From NCBI RefSeq assembly GCF_004752005.1, contig NZ_CP038493.1:1450302-1514301 (forward strand): DNA of 64,000 nt, in the 5' to 3' direction. Origin of the DNA: Thalassotalea sp. HSM 43 (GTDB lineage Bacteria; Pseudomonadota; Gammaproteobacteria; Enterobacterales; Alteromonadaceae). The translations under genes were made by a program, and so were the position numbers. Shown one piece after another: positions 1 to 7,717 of this stretch (position 1 is the first letter of the stretch; each line of letters starts with the position of its first letter). The notes under the pieces were generated by a model that searched no databases, was not told the DNA's origin, and was given only the letters and a program-made list of their open reading frames with translations.

Positions 1-361
1 AAACTTCTACCGCGTTACCTTCAAATGCTGCTGCTTTAAGTTCTAAGTTTTCGTTTTCTTTAGCGAAATCTGAGAACAAACGAGCTGCTGCACCTGGGTG
101 TTCGTTAGAGAATGCAATTAAAGATGGACCAACTAAAGAATCTTTAACAGATTCAAAATCAGTACCTTCTAAAGCGCGACGTGCTAACGTGTTACGAACG
201 ACTTTCATCCATACACCGTTTTCACGTGCTTGCTTACGTAAAACTGTAATTGCATCAACTGTAACACCGCGTGAATCTGCGATTACAACTGATTGAGCGC
301 CAGCAGCTGCTTCTTGAACTTCAGCAACAATTGCTTTTTTATCATCAAGATTGATAGCCAT
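1..361 (-). CDS. rplJ: 50S ribosomal protein L10 (partial, 3' end outside window)
   Basis: L10 forms the base of the ribosomal stalk and anchors the L7/L12 dimers. The reverse strand reads [12 protein letters not shown] then [11 protein letters not shown] and [12 protein letters not shown], which is the typical N-terminal two thirds of L10. About 120 codons are present and the C-terminus runs off the left edge. The start is the ATG at 361, preceded on the minus strand by a CAGGAGTTAA ribosome-binding site. It follows rplA after a roughly 300-nt gap that holds the regulatory leader, as in the usual rplKA-rplJL arrangement. The identification is secure from sequence and context. Confidence 0.97.
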   Translation of the reverse strand, partial: MAINLDDKKAIVAEVQEAAAGAQSVVIADSRGVTVDAITVLRKQARENGVWMKVVRNTLARRALEGTDFESVKDSLVGPSLIAFSNEHPGAAARLFSDFAKENENLELKAAAFEGNAVEV

Positions 362-419
362 CGGCTTTAACTCCTGGTTTACCGGCTAACCGGTATTTAA
401 ATCTCTTAAGCTAATCATT

Positions 420-560
420 AGCTTAAGCCTTTACGGCGAGATCCAGAATTCTTAGGAAAAATATCTGGGTAACACCATCTACGTAGGGAATTAAGTGGTT
501 AGCGCCACACTCATAAAGTGCTTAAGGGTTTAACAACACCTACGGTCTTGGACGGGAGCT
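420..560 (-). promoter_or_regulatory. Ribosomal L10 leader (autoregulatory mRNA structure)
   Basis: The rplA-rplJ gap contains, on the minus strand, the segments AAGACCGTAGGTG and CCCTACGTAGATGGTG. These correspond to conserved parts of the L10 leader of enterobacteria, where the L10-L7/L12 complex binds the mRNA and represses translation of rplJL. The boundaries are approximate because the fold was not computed. The assignment rests on remembered motifs plus position. Confidence 0.75.
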
Positions 561-665
561 TGAAAATCTACAATTTACCCTAAGGTTAGAATCATAGTGA
601 CAAGCACCTACCAAATTTTTAGGGGCGAAATTATATGCTAATTCTCACCCCTTGTAAACGGTCAA

Positions 666-1364
666 TTAAGCTTCAGTTAAAGAACCTTGAGCAACGGCAA
701 TACCGGCACCCATAGTAGTCGATAAACTGATTTTCTTAATGTAAGCGCCTTTCGCTTGTGCTGGCTTCACTTTCTTAAGTGCAGTTAGCAAAGCAACAAG
801 GTTCGCTTCGATTTGATCGCTTTCAAAGTCAACCTTACCGATTGTAGAATGGATGATACCATTCTTGTCGTTACGGTAACGGATTTGACCAGCTTTTGCG
901 TTTTTAACAGCAGTAGCTACGTCTGGAGTCACGGTACCAACTTTCGGGTTAGGCATTAGACCACGTGGACCTAATACTTGACCTAGTTGACCTACAACAC
1001 GCATTGCGTCTGGAGTAGCGATAACAACGTCAAAGTTCATTTCGCCAGCCTTAACTTGTTCAGCTAAGTCTTCCATACCAATGATGTCAGCACCAGCTTC
1101 TTGAGCTTTCTCAACGTTTGCACCTTGAGTGAATACTGCAACGCGTACGTCACGACCTGTACCATGTGGAAGTACAGTTGCGCCACGAACGTTTTGATCT
1201 GATTTACGAGCATCGATACCAAGTTTGATAGCAACGTCAACACTCTCACGGAATTTAGCAGTAGCTAATTCTTTAAGAAGAGCAACGGCTTCGTTGATTT
1301 CATACTCTTTTAATACGTCTACTTTTTCACGTGCAAGACGAGCGCGTTTTGATAATTTAGCCAT
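666..1364 (-). CDS. rplA: 50S ribosomal protein L1
   Basis: L1 binds 23S rRNA at the mobile stalk near the E site and in many bacteria represses its own operon by binding the L11-L1 mRNA. The 232-residue product has the normal length and carries hallmark stretches such as [27 protein letters not shown] and the C-terminal STTMGAG. The ATG at 1364 lies 3 nt after the rplK stop, so the two genes are almost certainly co-transcribed and translationally coupled. The downstream gene is rplJ, behind the L10 leader. Confidence 0.98.
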   Translation of the reverse strand: MAKLSKRARLAREKVDVLKEYEINEAVALLKELATAKFRESVDVAIKLGIDARKSDQNVRGATVLPHGTGRDVRVAVFTQGANVEKAQEAGADIIGMEDLAEQVKAGEMNFDVVIATPDAMRVVGQLGQVLGPRGLMPNPKVGTVTPDVATAVKNAKAGQIRYRNDKNGIIHSTIGKVDFESDQIEANLVALLTALKKVKPAQAKGAYIKKISLSTTMGAGIAVAQGSLTEA

Positions 1365-1367
1365 TGA

Positions 1368-1796
1368 TTAGTCCTCTACCACTAAACCCATTGAACGAGC
1401 AGAACCCGCAATGGTACGCACTGATGCTTCTAATGAACCGCCAGTTAGGTCTGGTTCTTTCATCTTAACGATCTCTTCAAGTTGTGCAGTTGTAACTGTA
1501 CCAACTTTCTCAGTGTTAGGACGACCTGAACCACTCTTGATACCAGCAGCTTTCTTAAGCAAGTAAGAAGCAGGTGGAGTTTTCGTTTCAAACGTGAATG
1601 AGCGATCGTTGTATACAGTAATTACTACTGGAACTGGAGCGCCTTTATCAAGAGAATCTGTTTTTGCGTTGAACGCTTTACAGAATTCCATGATGTTTAC
1701 ACCGTGTTGACCTAGTGCAGGACCAACTGGTGGTGACGGGTTAGCTGCACCAGCAGCAACCTGTAGCTTGATTAAAGCTTGGACTTTCTTAGCCAT
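1368..1796 (-). CDS. rplK: 50S ribosomal protein L11
   Basis: L11 shapes the GTPase-associated centre of the 50S subunit and is needed for RelA activation. The 142-residue protein shows the proline-rich N-terminal signature ([18 protein letters not shown]) and the C-terminal rRNA-binding domain ending in [10 protein letters not shown], both standard. It is the first gene of the rplKAJ transcript here. Normally nusG sits immediately upstream, but here a TauE-like gene and a terminator separate them, and rplK has its own promoter. Confidence 0.98.
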   Translation of the reverse strand: MAKKVQALIKLQVAAGAANPSPPVGPALGQHGVNIMEFCKAFNAKTDSLDKGAPVPVVITVYNDRSFTFETKTPPASYLLKKAAGIKSGSGRPNTEKVGTVTTAQLEEIVKMKEPDLTGGSLEASVRTIAGSARSMGLVVED

Positions 1797-1860
1797 TGTT
1801 TAATACCTTTAGTTTGGGTAGATAACGCTGAAACAATTCAGCTCCCCGGTTAAATAAAAA

Positions 1861-1889
1861 CGATTTTATCGGTTCCCCAAATAAAATCG
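1861..1889 (-). other. Leader hairpin of the rplK transcript
   Basis: The arms CGATTTTAT (1861-1869) and ATAAAATCG (1881-1889) are perfectly complementary around an 11-nt loop. They lie downstream of the predicted rplK promoter and about 65 nt before the start codon. The position suggests an mRNA leader structure, but no function is shown by sequence alone. Confidence 0.45.
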
Positions 1890-1896
1890 GCAGCGG

Positions 1897-1926
1897 ATTA
1901 TATATTAATCAGCGGTCATTTAGCAA
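1897..1926 (-). promoter_or_regulatory. Predicted sigma-70 promoter for rplK-rplA
   Basis: On the minus strand a perfect -10 TATAAT (1897-1902) lies 18 nt from a -35 TTGCTA (1921-1926). This gives an untranslated leader of roughly 95 nt before rplK. It fits rplK being cut off from nusG by an inserted gene and a terminator. Confidence 0.6.
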
Positions 1927-2076
1927 GCACTTAACCGTTAGATTGTTTAAAAAAGGGGCATTTAAAGGCTAACGCCCTGAAATGCGTTAATTTGCTAATC
2001 AAGATAAAGCTGCAAAGCGATATCAAAGAATCGTCATTTCGAACCAAAGAAGGGATTTTAAGATGAAAAAATTGCT

Positions 2077-2970
2077 TTAAAGGATACCGAGAATACCGAC
2101 CAGTAAGATCCAGCTACCTAAAAACATTTTTAGCTTTTGCGCACCGAGCCATAAGGCTAAATAGCGCGCAACAAACGCACCGACAATAGCACCGGGTGCG
2201 GCGAATATCAGCACCTCGGTATTAATCAGTTGTAGGTTTATAAAATAGGCAATGCCACTGATAACCGATAATGCCGAAACAATAACGCCAGCGGCGACAG
2301 AGAACATTACCGAAAAACCGCGCAGCAATAAAATAACCGCTAAAATTTCGCCAACGCCCACAGAAATCCAGGCGGTGATGATACCACCGACCAAACTACT
2401 TATAGCAATTAACGCAATCTCGCCTTTGGTCAATGTTTTAACGCCACGATGGGTCGAGCGTTTACCAAGATAGACACAGTGATATAGGACAATAACGCCA
2501 AACACCAAGGAAAAGATACTGAAGATGAGGTGTATTGAGGCAACAGGCTGAATAGGCAAGTACTGCACCAAATAAATACCGATGATCGAAAACGGTAAAC
2601 TGGCTGACAATGCTTGATATAACAAGTTAACCCGTTCTATTTTTTGCTCGCTTTTACCATGAAAGAACACCAGCCATGACAAGCTGCCCATGGTCATGCC
2701 AAAACATTGGATAGCGAAACTGGTACCGATGACTTCATTGATTTGCATGCCTAGGGCATCAAAGGAAGGAACAAACACCACACCGCCACCAGCTCCGGTA
2801 GAGTTTGCTGCGATGGCACCACCGATGCCCAAAAAGAAGAAACCAAAATATTCACTGATTAATGCCAATGTGTCAGATTGCATCAACAACACTGTCGCCC
2901 AAATGGCAATGAACACCATGGCGGCAAGTGCAAGTGAGCGATTGCGATTATCTGTAATACGGGAGTTCAT
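2077..2970 (-). CDS. TauE/SafE-type membrane permease
   Basis: A 297-residue polytopic inner-membrane protein in the TauE/SafE style (putative sulfite or organosulfonate exporters). It has a glycine-rich early segment (FFFLGIGGAIAANSTGAGGGVVFVP) and at least seven hydrophobic helices in two halves. A longer reading frame begins at 3066, but it runs through the nusG terminator and hydrophilic cysteine-rich residues, so the internal ATG at 2970 (MNSRITDNRN) is preferred. The Shine-Dalgarno is weak. The gene sits between nusG and rplK, which are usually adjacent. Substrate is not deducible. Confidence 0.75.
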   Translation of the reverse strand: MNSRITDNRNRSLALAAMVFIAIWATVLLMQSDTLALISEYFGFFFLGIGGAIAANSTGAGGGVVFVPSFDALGMQINEVIGTSFAIQCFGMTMGSLSWLVFFHGKSEQKIERVNLLYQALSASLPFSIIGIYLVQYLPIQPVASIHLIFSIFSLVFGVIVLYHCVYLGKRSTHRGVKTLTKGEIALIAISSLVGGIITAWISVGVGEILAVILLLRGFSVMFSVAAGVIVSALSVISGIAYFINLQLINTEVLIFAAPGAIVGAFVARYLALWLGAQKLKMFLGSWILLVGILGIL

Positions 2971-3066
2971 CAACAATAAATAACGACATTTTGGCTTACA
3001 TCTATCTCTTGATAGTATTAAAACTAGCGCACAGGTGCAATTGCTATTAGCGGCAAATGGGCACAA

Positions 3067-3091
3067 AAAAGCCGCGACTAGCGCGGCTTTT
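3067..3091 (-). terminator. Rho-independent terminator of secE-nusG
   Basis: A perfect 10-bp stem (AAAAGCCGCG / CGCGGCTTTT) encloses a 5-nt loop, starting 15 nt after the nusG stop. On the minus strand it ends in a T run. It separates nusG from the downstream TauE-like gene. Confidence 0.85.
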
Positions 3092-3105
3092 AGAATATAT
3101 CTGAA

Positions 3106-3651
3106 TTAGGTTTTTTCGACTTGAACGAATTCTAATTCTACTGGCGTTGAACGACCGAAGATTGAAACAGATACCTTGATACGGCTCTTTTCATAATCCA
3201 GCTCTTCAACAACACCGTTAAAGTCAGCAAATGGACCGTCAACAACGCGAACCACTTCACCTGGTTCGAACAATGTTTTAGGACGCGGCGCATCTGTAGA
3301 TTCATCAAGACGTTGTAAAATACGATCCGCTTCAGCTTGGGTGATAGGTGCAGGACGATCTGATGTACCGCCAATGAAACCTAATACACGTGGCACGCTT
3401 TTCACTAAGTGCCATGCTTCTTCATCCATTGCCATTTCTACTAGAACATAACCTGGGAAGAATTTACGAGCACTTTTACGCTTTTGACCAGCGCGCATTT
3501 CAACTACTTCTTCGGTAGGTACTAAAACCTGACCAAACTTGTCTTCCATGCTGTGAATTTTGATGTGCTCTAAAAGCGTTTTTTGTACGCGAGCTTCATA
3601 GCCTGAAAAGGCCTGAACAACGTACCATCTTAATTTAATTTCTTCAGACAT
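3106..3651 (-). CDS. nusG: Transcription termination/antitermination factor NusG
   Basis: NusG binds RNA polymerase, suppresses pausing and links it to Rho or ribosomal S10. The 181-residue protein has the NGN domain ([13 protein letters not shown], then FPGYVLVEM around residues 65-75) and a C-terminal KOW domain ([21 protein letters not shown]). Length and motifs are standard. It lies 3 nt after secE in a two-gene operon that begins with tRNA-Trp and ends at the terminator at 3067-3091. Confidence 0.98.
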   Translation of the reverse strand: MSEEIKLRWYVVQAFSGYEARVQKTLLEHIKIHSMEDKFGQVLVPTEEVVEMRAGQKRKSARKFFPGYVLVEMAMDEEAWHLVKSVPRVLGFIGGTSDRPAPITQAEADRILQRLDESTDAPRPKTLFEPGEVVRVVDGPFADFNGVVEELDYEKSRIKVSVSIFGRSTPVELEFVQVEKT

Positions 3652-3654
3652 TGA

Positions 3655-4035
3655 TTACACCTGTAGCGAAGTAATGAAGCTTACAATTTCATATAATAGA
3701 CTATCTAGTCCCCAAAGAATCAAAGACATAACCAATGTCGCAACAATTACGATACCAGTAGTTTGCATAGATTCTTGTTTCGTAGGCCATACAACTTTGC
3801 GTACTTCGGTGCGAGATTCTTTAGCAAACGTGAAAAAGTTTCGACCTTTATCTGTTTGCAAAGCAATAACGCCGGCGACGATAACGGCACCAACAACACC
3901 AAGCGCACGGAAAAGCGCTGATTCTTCACCAAAGTAATAGTTACCGTAAACGGCACCACCTAAAAGTAGAAATACGACAATCCACTTTACTGTATCAAGA
4001 GAACCACCTTGTGGGGTTTCTGTACTTGCATTCAT
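3655..4035 (-). CDS. secE: Preprotein translocase subunit SecE
   Basis: SecE clamps SecY in the inner-membrane SecYEG channel. The 126-residue protein has three hydrophobic segments (around residues 18-33, 42-60 and 94-122), as in the three-helix enterobacterial form. The conserved cytoplasmic stretch (ESRTEVRKVVWPTKQE) precedes the essential last helix. It follows tRNA-Trp and precedes nusG by 3 nt, which is the classical arrangement. Confidence 0.97.
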   Translation of the reverse strand: MNASTETPQGGSLDTVKWIVVFLLLGGAVYGNYYFGEESALFRALGVVGAVIVAGVIALQTDKGRNFFTFAKESRTEVRKVVWPTKQESMQTTGIVIVATLVMSLILWGLDSLLYEIVSFITSLQV

Positions 4036-4102
4036 AACTTCTGACCTGTTCCTGTCAATATCAAGACAAACGCACCCCGCTTAATAGCGAGGTTGGAAAA
4101 TT

Positions 4103-4179
4103 TGGCAGGGGTGGAGAGACTCGAACTCCCAACCGTCGGTTTTGGAGACCGCCGTTCTACCAATTGGAACTACACCCCT
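4103..4179 (-). tRNA. tRNA-Trp (anticodon CCA)
   Basis: The minus strand folds into a cloverleaf with acceptor AGGGGTG / CACCCCT, D-arm, anticodon loop CTCCAAA, and a T-arm with GTTCGAGTC. The anticodon is CCA (plus-strand 4143-4145). The 3' CCA is encoded. It is the first element of the tRNA-Trp-secE-nusG transcript. Confidence 0.95.
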
Positions 4180-4274
4180 ATATATCAAAGTATCACCGTG
4201 ATACCGATACACTAATCATGTGATTTCTGTCGTTTCGAAGGGAAAATTAAGAATTACATGAGAAGTGAACGGCT

Positions 4275-4302
4275 ATTATACTGCCTTGTCGCAATTACTC
4301 AA
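4275..4302 (-). promoter_or_regulatory. Predicted sigma-70 promoter for tRNA-Trp-secE-nusG
   Basis: On the minus strand a perfect -10 TATAAT (4275-4280) lies 16 nt from a -35 TTGAGT (4297-4302). It is about 95 nt upstream of tRNA-Trp and is the only good promoter-like match in the 4180-4393 gap. Confidence 0.6.
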
Positions 4303-4393
4303 GATTTAATTGGCGTTCTGTACAGCGAAAGCGTGATTTTTTTGTAAAGCATAATTAACTGCCTTTTATCACTATATAATAGCCTTAGGGGCA

Positions 4394-6235
4394 TTAATGC
4401 ATGTTTAAAATACTGTCTTCGCATTCAAAGTCGACCATGAATTCTGGCTCATGGGGGTACAAATCAGGATGGCGCTCATACAAATAGTCAAAGGCCTGCT
4501 TATTTTTGTATTTCAACGACGCCATTAAATTGATATGCGCATCATCGACTTGTGACCGATCAACCAACATATCGAGCAGCTGCAGGCTCGATTCCTCAGC
4601 TTGGTAATCTCGACCTTCTGATGCCTGCATCCTTGCCTTTATTTGTTGCAAATAAGCCAATAATGGATCAGGGCTTTGACTGTCTCTTTTTAGTGGCAGC
4701 CCTTGATTAATCAAATCGATAATAAGTTCGTTTTGATTCGTCCAATTACTTTTAATCAAGTTATAGATCAAGGTTCTGCCATCGGCTCCGTAAGGTGCAA
4801 GGTCTTGCGCGTGACGTTCAAGTATTTGTCGTTGCTCATCAGCTTTGTGAGACGCTATTGCTAAGAACATCGAAAAATTTGGGTCTTTAGCAAATAACTT
4901 TTCTTGTTCCATTTGTTGGACAAATTCCTTCTTCACCGAGTGGTTTGCTAACTCATACAACGCCAAATAGGCATAAGGCTTAATATCATCTGGCGCCGAC
5001 TCTATTTTCGCTTTATAACTGGCAATTTCTGACGCGGATAATAATGTCTCTCGACGACTGATATCGGTAATACTGATGTTTAAATAAGATGCGGCAAACA
5101 ACATATTGGTTTCATCAGCAAAAACGCGACATTCTTGTTGGTAAGCTTGTTGCCACAGTCCTTCACCAATTTGCGATGCATTGACCTTTTTAATCGCGAC
5201 ATCGCTCACCGGTTGATCAGCTAAGACACACAGCTCTTCGACACTGGGTTGCTTTGCAAGATCCGGGTTTTCTTGTTCCAACTCGACAAAGAGTTGTTCA
5301 ACAGTGGTATCCATCGAAAATTCTGGGGCCGTAACCACCGCTAGTTCTCTGCTCGTTGATAGCTTGTATATCTTAGCGATTTTCGCATAGGTTTGGTTCA
5401 AGCCATGAACAAAAACAGCGTCGTCACTTTCAAAAGGCAAGAACTCATCAATCGCATCAAGCATTGTATGCAGCTGCTGTTGATTCAGTATGCCAAGAAA
5501 TTCACGAATTTTATGAAACGAGGCATAGACAACCATTTTACGATATTCATAACTGCTGCCATTAAATTTATCTAAAGCAAGCGCACCAAACTCATCATTA
5601 TTTAACATCACACTTAAGAAGAAGGCGCCAAACCAATCCATCGCTTCCATTTGCGGATTTAACTGCGCTCGTCTTTCAATGTCAGAAATATATTGCTCCG
5701 CAAATTCATCTTGATCCGGGGAAACATTGGAATAAGATTGCTTAAAATATAAACCACTGTTGTTCTGTGGCTCGGTCGATAAGGTGTATTGCAGAGTATC
5801 AATTTTAGTGAGTACATCAATGTTCTCTTGGGCCGTCATGTCGATATTCATCACGCGATCAAGCCAGCGATAGGCTACATCACTATCATAACGATTAAAC
5901 AGCACGGAAAATATCGCTTCGACTTGTTCACCTTCAAGAAACAACCGCGTCGCATGCAACTCTAAAAAACGACTTTTATTACGACTAACAACTCGGTCAA
6001 AGTTTTTATAATCTGGACAGTATTTATCGCTTTTGATCTCATCAATAAGTAAAGGTTTTGCCGCTTGTGGCAACTCAGTTGACTGTGCCGCCGTAGTGAT
6101 TGGCATTTCAATTGTTGATTGTTCAACATCTTGCGACAATTGATGTGACTGTGGATTTTGATTAGTCAGATACAAAACAGTGGCAAATACGACAATGATC
6201 AGTGTCGCAAATATTGACAGTAGAGGTTTAGACAT
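4394..6235 (-). CDS. Large hypothetical protein with N-terminal membrane anchor
   Basis: Not recognised. The 613-residue product begins with a short basic segment and one hydrophobic helix (residues about 4-24), then a polar, acidic, mostly helical body. A signal anchor with the bulk in the periplasm is likely. There is no lipobox and no catalytic motif I can name. Scattered leucine/alanine-rich helical segments could form TPR-like repeats, but they are not clear. The ATG at 6235 is supported by an AAGGAA ribosome-binding site 5 nt upstream. It starts the accessory block between tRNA-Trp and tufB. Function unknown. Confidence 0.7.
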   Translation of the reverse strand: MSKPLLSIFATLIIVVFATVLYLTNQNPQSHQLSQDVEQSTIEMPITTAAQSTELPQAAKPLLIDEIKSDKYCPDYKNFDRVVSRNKSRFLELHATRLFLEGEQVEAIFSVLFNRYDSDVAYRWLDRVMNIDMTAQENIDVLTKIDTLQYTLSTEPQNNSGLYFKQSYSNVSPDQDEFAEQYISDIERRAQLNPQMEAMDWFGAFFLSVMLNNDEFGALALDKFNGSSYEYRKMVVYASFHKIREFLGILNQQQLHTMLDAIDEFLPFESDDAVFVHGLNQTYAKIAKIYKLSTSRELAVVTAPEFSMDTTVEQLFVELEQENPDLAKQPSVEELCVLADQPVSDVAIKKVNASQIGEGLWQQAYQQECRVFADETNMLFAASYLNISITDISRRETLLSASEIASYKAKIESAPDDIKPYAYLALYELANHSVKKEFVQQMEQEKLFAKDPNFSMFLAIASHKADEQRQILERHAQDLAPYGADGRTLIYNLIKSNWTNQNELIIDLINQGLPLKRDSQSPDPLLAYLQQIKARMQASEGRDYQAEESSLQLLDMLVDRSQVDDAHINLMASLKYKNKQAFDYLYERHPDLYPHEPEFMVDFECEDSILNMH

Positions 6236-6572
6236 TTCGTTCCTTGAAAGTAAATAGGCTTTAGCTATCTTAGAGTTAGCTTAAAAAGATGTAAAGTAAG
6301 CTTTGTTCTGGGTATACCTCTAGATACACAAATAGAATGTATATCCAATTTATTTAGTTAGCGGCAACACAATAGTAGAAAAACACCCCCTCACAAATAT
6401 ACAACCTTCATCCATGAAGCTATTTGCATTAGCACATCCTGTGCGTCATTGTGGCAACGACGCAAACTCCATCAGGACGAAGAGACTTTAGAGGGCTGCC
6501 TTGTGCCAAAGGAGACTAAATAATATCGGATAAAAAGCACCAAAGAACCCACACAATGCCAAAGAAAAAGCG
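6236..6572. other. Intergenic stretch without a recognisable gene
   Basis: This roughly 340-nt segment holds no convincing reading frame on either strand and no clear promoter or terminator. It separates the large hypothetical gene from the first of the two palindromic repeats around the GIY-YIG gene. Confidence 0.5.
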
Positions 6573-6604
6573 CCGTCATCCCACCGTGTTTTTGGGTGGG
6601 ATCT
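6573..6604 (+). repeat. Left palindromic repeat flanking the GIY-YIG gene
   Basis: A 32-bp sequence contains a perfect 8-bp stem, ATCCCACC (6578-6585) / GGTGGGAT (6595-6602), around a 9-nt loop. The reverse complement of 7008-7039 matches it at 31 of 32 positions. The pair forms inverted repeats around one small nuclease gene, in a REP-like style. Confidence 0.85.
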
Positions 6605-6688
6605 TTATCAGTTTTAAGGTAACTAAAAATACTCACCTTTATACTTCAGCTATAGTTTTTGTTTCAAACATTGAAAAGGACTTCAATT

Positions 6689-6976
6689 ATGAAACAGCCA
6701 GCCATATACATTCTTTCGAACGATACGAATAAAGTTATTTATGTTGGAGTAACCAGCAACCTGATACAACGAATATATCAGCATAAACAAAAGCTGGATA
6801 AAGGTTTTAGTAAACGGTACAACCTAGATAAACTGGTTTACTTCGAGATTTATGACGATATGGAAAGTGCACTCTACAGAGAGAAAAGATTAAAAAGATG
6901 GCAACGAAATTGGAAAGAACGACTTATTAGAAAAGTGAATCCTGAATGGAAAGATTTATATCAAGAATTACTATAA
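6689..6976 (+). CDS. Small GIY-YIG nuclease-like protein
   Basis: A 95-residue single-domain GIY-YIG protein. It reads AIYILSN, then VIYVGVTSNLIQRIYQHK (the YIG half and the catalytic arginine), and ALYREKRLKRW with the glutamate expected to bind metal. Family members cut or nick DNA. Stand-alone versions of this size are common in marine Gammaproteobacteria, but their role is unknown. The ATG at 6689 is chosen over an upstream TTG because of an AAAAGGA ribosome-binding site 8 nt before it. It is the only gene between two inverted palindromes (6573-6604, 7008-7039), which suggests a mobile or repeat-processing unit. Confidence 0.85.
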   Translation: MKQPAIYILSNDTNKVIYVGVTSNLIQRIYQHKQKLDKGFSKRYNLDKLVYFEIYDDMESALYREKRLKRWQRNWKERLIRKVNPEWKDLYQELL

Positions 6977-7007
6977 ATGAAATTTCATAGTCTCCTTATG
7001 CGTCGAG

Positions 7008-7039
7008 AGATCCCACCCAAAAGCACGGTGGGATGACGG
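7008..7039 (-). repeat. Right palindromic repeat flanking the GIY-YIG gene
   Basis: Inverted copy of 6573-6604, differing at a single loop base (C for T). The same hairpin (stems 7010-7017 and 7027-7034) lies 31 nt past the GIY-YIG stop. It lacks a T run, so it does not look like a normal terminator. Confidence 0.85.
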
Positions 7040-7123
7040 TGCAACTTTTCTAATTATGTGCGTACATCTTTGGTGATTTTTAATATGTCTTGTGACCATC
7101 TCTGAATGGCATAAAGCAGCCCT

Positions 7124-7173
7124 TGCTTCAAGGGGTCAGATCACTTGAAACTAATTATTTCCGCTTTGTGCCA
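7124..7173 (+). repeat. 50-bp dispersed repeat, copy 1
   Basis: These 50 bp are identical (50/50) to the reverse complement of 62623-62672, about 55 kb away. The right end overlaps a hairpin CCGCTTT / AAAGCGG (7161-7167, 7174-7180). An imperfect inverted repeat, TGGCATAAAGCA around 7108-7119 and CGCTTTGTGCCA at 7162-7173, suggests the ends of a short palindromic element. It has no coding capacity. Confidence 0.85.
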
Positions 7174-7181
7174 AAAGCGGT

Positions 7182-7532
7182 CTATCCATGAATCCCTAAA
7201 GTGTTGGCATCTGACTTTCTCGAATCTTTTCTTAAAGCACTTGTGTCTTTTTCTTCAGTGTGTACAAAGTTGATTTTTTTACCCATATCATCAGCATTAT
7301 ATAACTCGCCAATTGATTGATTATAACGTTCAAAGTCTTCAGGGGTCATATAAATGTATAATGCAAATTCAATGTATTTAACGTATTGCGGGTACATGGT
7401 GGCAACAATAAAAGCGATTTGTTCTTTGGTATAATATTTTCTTTTTCCATATTCAGCACAAAGTCGCTTATCCAAGAAATTCTTGAATTGCAAAACTGCT
7501 TTAGTCTTTTTAGACCATAGAATAGATAACAT
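7182..7532 (-). CDS. Hypothetical protein
   Basis: Not recognised. The 116-residue product is basic at its N-terminus (ILWSKKTKAVLQFKNFLDKRL), has a middle rich in aromatic residues (KYYTKEQIAFIVATMYPQYVKYIEFALYIYM), and ends in a polar, likely disordered tail. No signal peptide or membrane helix is clear. The ATG at 7532 has a good AAGGGA site 6 nt upstream. Its stop codon lies 1 nt from the hairpin of the 50-bp repeat, so its 3' end may have been replaced when that element arrived. Probably a real gene, perhaps truncated. Confidence 0.55.
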   Translation of the reverse strand: MLSILWSKKTKAVLQFKNFLDKRLCAEYGKRKYYTKEQIAFIVATMYPQYVKYIEFALYIYMTPEDFERYNQSIGELYNADDMGKKINFVHTEEKDTSALRKDSRKSDANTLGIHG

Positions 7533-7627
7533 GATAATCCCTTAATGAATATAGAATGTTCCGCTTATCGCTCTAACCAGACATTAACCTTTTCAATTAG
7601 TTAACGTCAAATATGTATTAAACGCGT

Positions 7628-7660
7628 AAAACAAAAAGAGCGCCGAAGCGCCCTTTTTTA
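7628..7660 (-). terminator. Terminator-like hairpin (stack member 1)
   Basis: AAAAAGAGCGC and GCGCCCTTTTTT around a short loop form an imperfect stem with A and T runs on either side. Its 5' half (AAAACAAAAAGAGCGCC) is repeated at 7897-7913. It lies just beyond the leftover tuf 3' end at 7691-7717 in the minus direction, as expected of a former tuf terminator. Confidence 0.6.
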
Positions 7661-7690
7661 AGGTTTGGTTTGTAACCAAATCAATCGATA

Positions 7691-7717
7691 TTAGTCGATG
7701 ATTTTAGATAAACCACC
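7691..7717 (-). pseudogene. Leftover 3' end of a second tuf copy
   Basis: On the minus strand this short stretch reads a leucine-Ser-Lys-Ile-Ile-Asp stop, matching the VSKIID stop of the intact tuf at 8111. Most differences are third-codon changes (AAA for AAG, ATC for ATT). About 21 of 27 bases align. It is followed by a terminator-like hairpin, as a real tuf end would be. It is probably the scar of a lost or recombined elongation factor Tu copy, although a stretch this short could arise by chance. Confidence 0.45.

Noticed and set aside
2971-3066. Longer N-terminus for the TauE-like protein
   Set aside because: The extra residues are hydrophilic, cysteine-rich and run up to the nusG terminator; the internal ATG fits the family better.
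3747-3959. ORF inside secE in another frame
   Set aside because: Shadow of secE with no ribosome-binding site and no family resemblance.
7124-7173. Reading the 50-bp repeat as an IS element
   Set aside because: No transposase, no target-site duplication and no full-length copy are visible; only a dispersed repeat is supported.
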